NCBI GenBank assembly: GCA_913009875.1
Contig: CAJVYS010000022.1
Location: forward strand, 1-34,840
DNA length: 34,840 nt
Direction of reading: 5' to 3'
Origin: an uncultured Gammaproteobacteria bacterium
Lineage (GTDB): Bacteria; Pseudomonadota; Gammaproteobacteria; SZUA-152
Program-made: the position numbers and the translations under genes
Notes under the pieces: model-generated
Database searches by the model: none
Told to the model about the DNA's origin: nothing
What the model saw: the letters and a program-made list of their open reading frames with translations, nothing else
Part shown: positions 28,313-34,840 of the stretch, piece after piece
Layout: each line of letters opens with the position of its first letter
Position numbering within the stretch: position 1 is the first letter of the stretch

Positions 28313-29233
28313 TCAGCTCGACGGCACCAGCAGCCGCTTCGGCGCCACGCGGCCATCGTCGAGTACCGTACCCAGGCCCAGAAATTCCTCGTCACCGCGA
28401 TACAGGCGTACCCAGCCACGGTCCTTGAGCTGCGGCACGAATACCGGCTGCCCCTGGCGCAGATAAAAGCTGGCATCTTCGGACAAGCGCACCGTCGGCC
28501 ACTCCGGCAGCGCATCGCCGGCGGGCAGCAACAGGGCATCCAACGCCTCGAAACCCTGCTCAGCCAGAGACTCCAGAGTCTCGACATCCACCATGCGCGC
28601 CATTTTCAGGCCACCAACAGCGGTGCGGCGCAGCACGGCAATATGTGCACCGCAGCCCAGCGTCTCGCCGACATCCTCGGCCAGGGTGCGGATGTAGGTA
28701 CCCTTGGAACAACGTACGTCGATCTCCAGCTCATCGCCGTCAAGGCGCAACAACTCGATGCTATGAATAGTCACCTCGCGCGCCTTGCGCGCCACCTCGA
28801 TGCCCTGGTGCGCCAGCTTGTACAGCGGTACCCCCTGCTGTTTGATGGCCGAGTGCATGGGGGGAATCTGCATTTGTGTGCCGAGAAACCTCTCCAGCAC
28901 CTCGATGACCTGTTCACGCGTGAGCGGGCCGACCGGCCGTTCCTCGATCACCTCGCCATCGGCATCGCCGCTGTTGGTCTTCACCCCCAACTTGCACACG
29001 GCACGGTACTGTTTATCGGCATCGAGCAGAAAGCCAGAGACCTTGGTGGCCTCGCCGAGGCAGATGGGCAGCATGCCGGTAGCCAGTGGATCGAGGCTGC
29101 CCGTGTGTCCGGCCTTATTGGCGTTGAACAGGCGTTTGACCTGTTGCAGGGCACGATTGGAGGTCAGCCCGATGGGCTTGTCCAGCAGCAGGATGCCGTG
29201 AACATTGCGCCCGCGATTTCGCCGTCGTGCCAA
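28313..29233 (-). CDS. truB: TruB, tRNA pseudouridine-55 synthase
   Basis: TruB makes pseudouridine 55 in the T-loop of tRNAs. The 306-residue protein has the catalytic motif GHTGSLDPLATGML with D48, the same number as in E. coli, and CSKGTYIRTLAEDVG. The start is a TTG at 29233 rather than ATG. It fits because GGAG lies 7 bases upstream and the resulting N-terminus ARRRNRGRNVHGILLLDKP aligns with other TruB proteins. A PUA-like domain forms the C-terminal ~70 residues. It is separated from rbfA by an unusual palindrome. Confidence 0.96.
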   Translation of the reverse strand: MARRRNRGRNVHGILLLDKPIGLTSNRALQQVKRLFNANKAGHTGSLDPLATGMLPICLGEATKVSGFLLDADKQYRAVCKLGVKTNSGDADGEVIEERPVGPLTREQVIEVLERFLGTQMQIPPMHSAIKQQGVPLYKLAHQGIEVARKAREVTIHSIELLRLDGDELEIDVRCSKGTYIRTLAEDVGETLGCGAHIAVLRRTAVGGLKMARMVDVETLESLAEQGFEALDALLLPAGDALPEWPTVRLSEDASFYLRQGQPVFVPQLKDRGWVRLYRGDEEFLGLGTVLDDGRVAPKRLLVPSS

Positions 29234-29284
29234 GATATTGCTCCAGTATCTGTGTAAAACCAGAAGAATCGAGATGATGTTGCT

Positions 29285-29342
29285 TAGGGGGTGTTAACAA
29301 TCATTTTGACAATCCTGCCAAAATGATTGTTAGCACCCCCTA
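29285..29342. repeat. 24-bp palindrome between rbfA and truB
   Basis: The arms 29285-29308 and 29319-29342 are complementary over 24 bases with one mismatch around a 10-base loop. The right arm includes the rbfA stop codon (29340-29342). Both ends carry TAGGGGGTG-like sequence, and there is no T-run. It looks like a small inserted element, and would be a strong hairpin in the operon transcript. Confidence 0.88.
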
Positions 29343-29711
29343 GTCGTCGTCGGAAGACTTCTGCCCGCGCACGGCTTCGTTGATCAGCGCCGTCAGACGG
29401 TTACCGCGCTCCATGCTGAGATCACGCTGGAAGTGCAGCGCGGGGGTGGTACGCAGCTTGAGCCGGCGGGCCAATGCACTGCGCAGAAAACCCGCCGCCT
29501 TGTTCAGCACCTTGGCGGTAACATCCGCCTGGGCCTCGTCACCCAGCACGGTGAAATGCACCTTGGCATGTTCAAACTCGTGACTGACCTCAACCGCCGT
29601 AATCGTCACCATGCCCACGCGCGGGTCACGGATTTCCGTCTGGATCAGCTCCGCCAGTTGGCGCTGGATCTCATCCCCGACACGTTGTCCCCGACTGTAT
29701 TCTTTGGCCAT
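29340..29711 (-). CDS. rbfA: Ribosome-binding factor A
   Basis: RbfA is a small KH-type factor needed for 30S subunit maturation and cold growth. The 123 residues contain [19 protein letters not shown] and [18 protein letters not shown], which are typical. The ribosome-binding site is weak. The stop codon is shared with a palindromic element; the acidic tail SSDDD is a normal RbfA ending, so the protein appears complete. Confidence 0.97.
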   Translation of the reverse strand: MAKEYSRGQRVGDEIQRQLAELIQTEIRDPRVGMVTITAVEVSHEFEHAKVHFTVLGDEAQADVTAKVLNKAAGFLRSALARRLKLRTTPALHFQRDLSMERGNRLTALINEAVRGQKSSDDD

Positions 29712-29729
29712 GGGTGATCTGTCCGCCGC

Positions 29730-32252
29730 TTACAGCGTACGCTCCACCTTGACCTGCTCGAACACCTCGATCTGGTCACCGGCCTTGACGTCGTTGTAGT
29801 TCTTCACACCGATACCACATTCGGTGCCGGCGCGCACTTCCTGCACGTCATCCTTGAAGCGACGCAGGGATTCCAGCTCGCCCTCGTAGATCACTACATT
29901 GTCACGCAGCACGCGGATAGGGTTGTTCCGTTTGACCGTGCCTTCGACCACCATACAGCCGGCGATGGCACCCAGCTTAGGTGAACGGAATACATCGCGC
30001 ACCTCGGCCAGACCAACGATCTGTTCCTTGAACTCCGGCGCCAACATGCCGGTCATGGACGACTTGATCTCTTCGATGACGTCGTAGATCACACTGTAAT
30101 AATGCAGATCCACGCCCTCTTCCTCGATCAGACGCTTGGCAGAGGCGTCGGCACGCACATTGAAACCAATGATGATGGCCTCGGAGGCCACCGCCAGGTT
30201 GACGTCGGACTCGTTGATGCCACCGACGCCGGAGGAAACGATATTCACCCGCACCTCCTCGGTGGACAGCTTGGTCAGCGACTCGCTGAGCGCCTCGGCG
30301 GAACCCTGCACATCGGCCTTGATAACCAGATTGAGGGTACTGACCTTGCCCGCTTCCATCTGCGAAAACATGCTCTCCAGCTTGGCCTTCTGTTGACGAG
30401 CCAGCTTAATGTCACGGTACTTGCCCTGACGGAACAGCGCCACTTCACGCGCCTTGCGTTCGTCAGCCACCACGACAACCTCATCGCCGGCACTGGGCGT
30501 ACCGGACAGGCCCAGCACTTCCACCGGCATCGACGGGCCTGCAACCTTGATCGGCTTGCTATTTTCATCCAGCAACGCACGCACGCGGCCGTATTCATGG
30601 CCGGCCAGCACCACATCGCCCTTTTTCAGGGTGCCACTCTGCACCAGCACGGTGGCCACCGGGCCGCGGCCCTTGTCGAGGCGCGCCTCGATAACAACAC
30701 CGCGCGCCGGGCCATCCTTCACGGCCTTCAATTCCAGCAATTCGGCCTGCATGGAAATGGCCTCCAGCAGGGCGTCCACGCCTTCACCAGTGAGCGCGGA
30801 AACGTGCACGAACTGGGTGTCGCCACCCCAATCCTCGGGAACCACTTCCTCGGCCACCAATTCCTGTTTGACGCGATCCGGCTGTGCATCCTCTTTGTCG
30901 ATTTTGTTGACCGCAACGATCATCGGTACCCCAGCCGCCTTGGCATGCTGGATAGCCTCACGAGTCTGCGGCATCACGCCGTCATCGGCGGCAACCACCA
31001 GCACCACGATATCGGTGGCCTTGGCGCCACGCGCACGCATGGCGGTAAAGGCCGCGTGTCCCGGCGTGTCGAGGAAGGTGATGGGGCCATGAGGTGTATC
31101 CACCTGATAGGCGCCTATGTGCTGGGTAATACCACCCGCCTCGCCCGCCGCCACCCTGGCCTTGCGGATGTAATCCAGCAGCGAAGTCTTGCCATGGTCG
31201 ACATGCCCCATGATGGTGACGACCGGGGCGCGGGAAACCTCTTCGGCCCCGCTTTCATCCACAGTGATCAACGCCTCTTCGACGGCATTGTCCTTCACCA
31301 GCTTGACCGTGTGACCCATTTCTTCGACCACGATACTGGCCGTTTCCTGATCCAGCACCTGGTTGATGGTCGCCATGGTGCCCATATTCATCATGACCTT
31401 GATGACCTCGCCAGCCTTCACGGCCATCTTCTGTGCCAGTTCGGCGATCGTCATGCTTTCGGGAATCGCCACTTCGCGCACAATAGGCGCTGTCGGCTTC
31501 TCAAACGCGTGCTCACCCGAGCTGGCGGTAACGGCGGTTCGGCGCGCACCCCGTCCCTTTTTCTTACGACGACCCGACTTGCTGGCGTCGACATGCAATT
31601 CCTTGCGGCCATACTTGGTGGCCTTGTCCTTGCTGGCGCCACGTTTGGGGCGCTTGTTGTCTGTCGCCGCAGGCGTGGGTGCAGCAGCAACGGCGGATAC
31701 CGCAGCTTCCTTCTGCAACTGCACAACCTTCTCGCGCTCTTCCTGCTCCCGGCGTGCCGCTTCAGCGGCCTTGAGCTCGGCTTCTGCTTCGCGCGCCTTG
31801 GCCTCTTCGGCCTCACGCTGACGACGCTGCTCATCGGCCTCACTGGCCTTGCGTTGCTCCTCGAGGCGCTCCTCATCCATCTTGGCCTTCTCGGCCTTGA
31901 TGCGTTCGGCGTCTTCGGTCACCACTTCGCTGCGCTTCACGTAGGTGCGTTTTTTGCGCACTTCCACGTTCACCGTCTTGCTGCGACCGACAGTACGCCC
32001 CTGGCTGCTGCCCGGCACTTTAAGCTCGCTGACCGTCTTACGCCGCAAGGTCACCTTACGCGGTTCCGTGCTCGCGCCTCCCTGCGAACCATGCGCACTG
32101 CGCAGGGACTCCAGCAGCTTCTGCTTTTCTTCGTCGCTAACGGTCTGATCCGGAGACTCGAAAGTCATGCCGGCCTTGTCCAGTTGGCTGAGCAGACGCT
32201 CGGGCGATACGCCCAGAACATCTGCGAGTTGTTTTACGGTCACACCCGCCAT
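29730..32252 (-). CDS. infB: Translation initiation factor IF-2
   Basis: This GTPase delivers initiator tRNA to the 30S subunit and promotes subunit joining. The 840-residue protein has an IF2_N domain (about 1-52), a long charged Ala/Glu/Arg-rich region (about 110-240), a second N-domain (about 255-310), and the GTPase domain. GTPase motifs are GHVDHGKT (349-356), DTPGHAAF (395-402) and NKID (449-452), followed by domains II to IV. GGGGGA just upstream supports the ATG at 32252. A large plus-strand frame opposite it is a shadow of the GC-rich codon pattern. Confidence 0.98.
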   Translation of the reverse strand: MAGVTVKQLADVLGVSPERLLSQLDKAGMTFESPDQTVSDEEKQKLLESLRSAHGSQGGASTEPRKVTLRRKTVSELKVPGSSQGRTVGRSKTVNVEVRKKRTYVKRSEVVTEDAERIKAEKAKMDEERLEEQRKASEADEQRRQREAEEAKAREAEAELKAAEAARREQEEREKVVQLQKEAAVSAVAAAPTPAATDNKRPKRGASKDKATKYGRKELHVDASKSGRRKKKGRGARRTAVTASSGEHAFEKPTAPIVREVAIPESMTIAELAQKMAVKAGEVIKVMMNMGTMATINQVLDQETASIVVEEMGHTVKLVKDNAVEEALITVDESGAEEVSRAPVVTIMGHVDHGKTSLLDYIRKARVAAGEAGGITQHIGAYQVDTPHGPITFLDTPGHAAFTAMRARGAKATDIVVLVVAADDGVMPQTREAIQHAKAAGVPMIVAVNKIDKEDAQPDRVKQELVAEEVVPEDWGGDTQFVHVSALTGEGVDALLEAISMQAELLELKAVKDGPARGVVIEARLDKGRGPVATVLVQSGTLKKGDVVLAGHEYGRVRALLDENSKPIKVAGPSMPVEVLGLSGTPSAGDEVVVVADERKAREVALFRQGKYRDIKLARQQKAKLESMFSQMEAGKVSTLNLVIKADVQGSAEALSESLTKLSTEEVRVNIVSSGVGGINESDVNLAVASEAIIIGFNVRADASAKRLIEEEGVDLHYYSVIYDVIEEIKSSMTGMLAPEFKEQIVGLAEVRDVFRSPKLGAIAGCMVVEGTVKRNNPIRVLRDNVVIYEGELESLRRFKDDVQEVRAGTECGIGVKNYNDVKAGDQIEVFEQVKVERTL

Positions 32253-32269
32253 ACTTTCCCCCGGAAACC

Positions 32270-33802
32270 TTAACCCTGCTGCTCGTCAGCAGGCGACTCT
32301 TCTGCAAACCATGGTGCCCGCGCGGTCATGATCAACTCGCCCGCCCGCGCCTCGTCCAAACCTTCGATATCCAGCAAGTCATCCACCGACAGTTCGGCCA
32401 GATCTTCCATGCTGATAACCCCGCGACTGGCCAGAACATAGGCCAGATGCTGATCCATGCCTTCCATATTCAGCAGGTCGTCGTCCGGTTTTGCCTCTTC
32501 CAGCACTTCTTCCTGCATCAGGGCGCGGGTCAACAACACATCCTTGGAACGGTTGCGCAGTTCCTGCACCATAGCTTCATCGAATTCTTCAATCTGCAGC
32601 ATTTCTTCAAGCGGTACATAGGCCACTTCATCAATGCTGGTAAACCCTTCCTGCATCAGGATGTTGGCGACTTCCTCGTCCACATCCAGCTGCTCCATGA
32701 ACAGCTGCAGCGCGGCCTGACCCTCGGCCTCACTCTTTTCCTGAGCCTGCTGCTCGGACATCACATTGATGTTCCAGCCGGTCAGCTCGCTGGCAAGGCG
32801 CACATTCTGGCCACCACGGCCGATGGCCTGTGACAGCTGTTCCTCTTCCACCGCGATATCCATGGAATGGCTGTCTTCATCCATGATAATGGAGACCACT
32901 TCGGCCGGTGACATGGCGTTGATCACGAACTGGGCCGGATTTTCGTCCCACAGAATAATATCGACACGTTCATCGGCCAACTCATTGGAGACCGCGCGCA
33001 CGCGTGAACCGCGCATGCCGACGCAGGCACCAACGGGATCAATGCGTGGATCATTGCTCTTTACCGCAATCTTGGCGCGGAAACCCGGGTCGCGGGCGGC
33101 GCCGAGAATCTCGATCAAGCCCTCACCCACTTCCGGCACTTCCAGCTGGAACAGGGCCACCAGCAGCTCAGGTGCGGTGCGGCTGACAAACAGCTGCGGG
33201 CCACGCGGCTCCAGGCGGACGTCTTTCAGGTAACCGCGCAGGCGGTCACCGGGACGGATGGCCTCGCGGGAGATCATGTCCTCACGCGGAATCAGTGCCT
33301 CGACATTTTCGCCCAGATCCAGGATCACGTTGCCCTTGTCCAGGCGCTTGACGATGCCCATCACCAGCTCGCCCTTGCGGTCCTTGAAGGACTCGACGAT
33401 ACGCTCACGTTCGGCCTCGCGCACCTTCTGCACGATCACCTGCTTGGCGGCCTGCGCGGCGATGCGGCCAAACTTGGTGGACTCCATAGGCTCCTCGATG
33501 AAGTCACCGACCTGAATATCCGGGTTCTGCTTGCGCGCATCACTGATTTTGATCTGGCGATCGGGGAACTCGAGCTCTTCTTCACCCTCTTCGGTAACGT
33601 CCTCGACCACCTCCCAGCGACGGAAGGTGTCGTAATCACCGGTATCACGATCAATCGCCACGCGGACGTCGATATCCTCCGGGATCAGCTTCTTACTGGC
33701 AGTCGCCAGAGCCGCCTCGATGGCACCGAAGATGACTTCACGGTCAATGCCCTTTTCATTGGACACTGCGTCTACAACGAGCAAAATCTCTTTGTTGTTC
33801 AT
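32270..33802 (-). CDS. nusA: NusA, transcription termination/antitermination factor
   Basis: NusA binds RNA polymerase and modulates pausing, termination and antitermination. The 510 residues comprise the polymerase-binding N-domain (about 1-125), S1 (about 135-200, [16 protein letters not shown]), two KH domains ([18 protein letters not shown], then [13 protein letters not shown]) and two C-terminal acidic helix-hairpin-helix repeats (about 360-500). I chose the second in-frame ATG (33802): it has AAGG at good spacing and the family start [17 protein letters not shown]. It is 17 bases ahead of infB. Confidence 0.97.
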   Translation of the reverse strand: MNNKEILLVVDAVSNEKGIDREVIFGAIEAALATASKKLIPEDIDVRVAIDRDTGDYDTFRRWEVVEDVTEEGEEELEFPDRQIKISDARKQNPDIQVGDFIEEPMESTKFGRIAAQAAKQVIVQKVREAERERIVESFKDRKGELVMGIVKRLDKGNVILDLGENVEALIPREDMISREAIRPGDRLRGYLKDVRLEPRGPQLFVSRTAPELLVALFQLEVPEVGEGLIEILGAARDPGFRAKIAVKSNDPRIDPVGACVGMRGSRVRAVSNELADERVDIILWDENPAQFVINAMSPAEVVSIIMDEDSHSMDIAVEEEQLSQAIGRGGQNVRLASELTGWNINVMSEQQAQEKSEAEGQAALQLFMEQLDVDEEVANILMQEGFTSIDEVAYVPLEEMLQIEEFDEAMVQELRNRSKDVLLTRALMQEEVLEEAKPDDDLLNMEGMDQHLAYVLASRGVISMEDLAELSVDDLLDIEGLDEARAGELIMTARAPWFAEESPADEQQG

Positions 33803-33955
33803 TGCACTCTGCCTTAAATACATAAAGAGCCGAATCAGCCGCGGCCCTTCTCCTCAAACGCTTGCGCGTCCCCACCTTGTTTCAGTACACGTTCCAAACA
33901 CCGGGGTGTCCTGAGTGAAAATCTGCTACGCCGTCAATATAATCTGGACGGCGTA

Positions 33956-34411
33956 CTAGAACTGCGGCACCAGATTCGCCCTGTCAATCGAGGCCAACGG
34001 CACCCGTACCTCTTCGCCGTCCACCAGCAGCTGGACCTCACCGTCCTGAACACCCACCAGCACACCGCGGAACTTGCGACGACCCTCGAGCGGCGCATCC
34101 AGGCGCAGCTTGACCTCGGAACCGGCAAAGCGCTCAAAATGCGCGGCGCTAAACAGCGGCCTGTCCAGTCCCGGCGAAGAGATCTCCAGGCTGTAATGCC
34201 CCTTGATGATATCTTCCACGTCCAACACACCACTCAGTTGATGGCTGACACGCTGGCAGTCCTCAACCTTGATGCCATCTTCAGCATCGATATAGACGCG
34301 CAACAGGCCATCACGGCCCTGGGCCAGATATTCCACACCCACCAGTTCGTAACCCAGTGATTCCACCACGGGTTCAATCACATTCAGCACGTTAGCCGGC
34401 GCCTGGCGCAT
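33956..34411 (-). CDS. rimP: Ribosome maturation factor RimP
   Basis: RimP assists 30S subunit assembly. The 151-residue protein contains VEPVVESLGYELVGVEYL-like sequence near the N-terminus (IEPVVESLGYELVGVEY) and LEISSPGLDRPLF, the family signature. A GTG four codons earlier opens the same frame, but the ATG at 34411 has GGAG (34418-34421) 6 bases upstream, so it is preferred. It is the first protein gene of the operon. The 153-base gap to nusA shows no gene. Confidence 0.96.
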   Translation of the reverse strand: MRQAPANVLNVIEPVVESLGYELVGVEYLAQGRDGLLRVYIDAEDGIKVEDCQRVSHQLSGVLDVEDIIKGHYSLEISSPGLDRPLFSAAHFERFAGSEVKLRLDAPLEGRRKFRGVLVGVQDGEVQLLVDGEEVRVPLASIDRANLVPQF

Positions 34412-34472
34412 GCATAACTCCACGATTCACTTTCATGCGTACCAGAGACCTAAAAACCCCTGCCGCAAAAAC

Positions 34473-34493
34473 AAAAAATGGGCCCGAGGCCCA
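34473..34493 (-). terminator. Intrinsic terminator/attenuator in the rimP leader
   Basis: TGGGCC and GGCCCA (34479-34493) form a 6-bp stem with a 3-base loop. Six T follow on the minus strand (34473-34478). It lies about 60 bases before the rimP start, so readthrough is required to express the operon. Confidence 0.8.
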
Positions 34494-34584
34494 CACGATC
34501 CACTACATCCTGTCAGGCGCGGATTATAGCGCCCGTGAGCCTTTCAGCCAAGCCGTAAAAAACCGGCTGCACTGAAAAAAATCT

Positions 34585-34608
34585 AAAAAAAAGCCTCGTA
34601 ACCGAGGC
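34585..34608 (-). terminator. Intrinsic terminator between the tRNA and rimP
   Basis: GCCTCG and CGAGGC (34593-34608) form a 6-bp stem with a 4-base loop. Eight T follow on the minus strand (34585-34592). It sits 26 bases after the tRNA end and upstream of the second terminator. Confidence 0.85.
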
Positions 34609-34633
34609 ATTCTTTTTCTTCTCTCGAATAAGT

Positions 34634-34668
34634 TGGTAGCGGGAGCAGGATTTGAACCTACGACCTTC
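34634..34668 (-). tRNA. metY: 3' fragment of an initiator tRNA-Met (fMet)
   Basis: On the minus strand the sequence GAAGGTCG, then the T-arm GTAGG-TTCAAAT-CCTGC, acceptor TCCCGCT, A and encoded CCA, matches the 3' half of bacterial tRNA-fMet. A tRNA-fMet gene (metY) heads the same rimP-nusA-infB operon in E. coli, which supports the assignment. The anticodon arm that should precede GAAGG is absent: the next bases do not pair or match, so the gene is cut by a chimeric junction near 34668. The metY symbol rests on position. Confidence 0.65.
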
Positions 34669-34694
34669 AGCGGCTGCGCCGGATGAAAGCCGAG
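34669..34694. other. Unassigned bases between tRNA fragment and adapter
   Basis: These 26 bases do not continue tRNA-fMet and match no feature I recognise. They probably come from a different template joined during library preparation or assembly at the conserved tRNA sequence. Confidence 0.6.
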
Positions 34695-34760
34695 AGATCG
34701 GAAGAGCACACGTCTGAACTCCAGTCACACTGATATATCTCGTATGCCGTCTTCTGCTTG
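34695..34760 (+). other. Illumina P7/TruSeq index adapter
   Basis: The segment matches the TruSeq index adapter from AGATCGGAAGAGCACACG through to GCCGTCTTCTGCTTG. The index bases are ACTGATAT (34729-34736), as in TruSeq index 25. It should be trimmed. Confidence 0.98.
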
Positions 34761-34840
34761 AAAAAAAAAAAACACCCATCTCTCTTCATTCCTTAATTAA
34801 ATGTTGAATGAACTAATTTACCTTCCGTCTATACTCTCAC
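34761..34840. other. Sequencing run-through after the adapter
   Basis: Twelve A (34761-34772) are followed by AT-rich sequence unlike the rest of the window. This is expected when reads pass the end of the adapter. It is not genomic. Confidence 0.88.

Noticed and set aside
30102-32273. 723-codon plus-strand frame opposite infB, and similar long frames opposite pnp, truB and dsrP
   Set aside because: Low-complexity His/Gly/Leu-rich translations opposite well-recognised genes, with no ribosome-binding site or family resemblance.

Overview
This window is a complete assembled contig rather than an internal slice of a chromosome. Illumina library adapters lie near both ends: a P5-type adapter at 106-163 and a P7-type index adapter at 34695-34760. 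Genuine genomic sequence therefore runs at most from 164 to 34694, and the outermost bases are sequencing run-through. The gene content points to a moderately GC-rich, sulfur-oxidising gammaproteobacterium, probably near the Chromatiales. The reasons are an oxidative-type dsr gene set (dsrL, dsrJ, dsrO, dsrP, dsrN, dsrR), the typical gammaproteobacterial rimP-nusA-infB-rbfA-truB-rpsO-pnp operon, and EttA, CysM, RlmD and BarA-like proteins of gammaproteobacterial type. The species cannot be named from the sequence alone.

Layout. (1) 164-538 is gene-free and full of hairpins. (2) 539-11141, + strand: the distal part of a reverse-acting dissimilatory sulfite reductase cluster. It holds dsrL (NAD(P)H oxidoreductase partner of DsrAB), dsrJOP (periplasmic/membrane electron-transfer module), a TrpD2/YbiB-like gene, dsrN (siroheme amidation) and dsrR. 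These are followed by a NarX/NarL-like two-component pair and a rhodanese. dsrAB, EFH, C and MK would lie to the left and are missing because the contig breaks there. (3) 11142-18344: housekeeping and accessory genes (ettA, a vapBC toxin-antitoxin pair, mogA, a small acidic protein, rlmD, cysM) separated by many palindromic repeats. (4) 18563-24319, + strand: a TonB-dependent receptor, a periplasmic COG2984-type binding protein and a BarA-like hybrid histidine kinase, probably one outer-membrane-to-cytoplasm signalling unit. (5) 24330-34411, - strand: galU, then the pnp-to-rimP translation/RNA operon, ending at a 3' fragment of an initiator tRNA.

A second theme is repeated DNA. At least six palindromic repeat families occupy most intergenic gaps, and several sit inside the loop of another palindrome (5173-5326, 11326-11404, 15503-15716, 17271-17444, 27752-27852). 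Repeats also reach into genes. One family encodes an in-frame insertion in rlmD and has a sister copy at 11341-11390. Others supply the last codons and stop of dsrN and vapC, and one overlaps the rbfA stop codon.

How the genes work together. DsrL, J, O and P move electrons between the cytoplasmic sulfite reductase, the membrane quinone pool and the periplasm. DsrN makes the amidated siroheme for DsrA, and the rhodanese probably handles persulfide sulfur. The two-component pair attached to the cluster is a candidate regulator of sulfur oxidation. The receptor, binding protein and kinase trio is the most likely lightly described system in the window.
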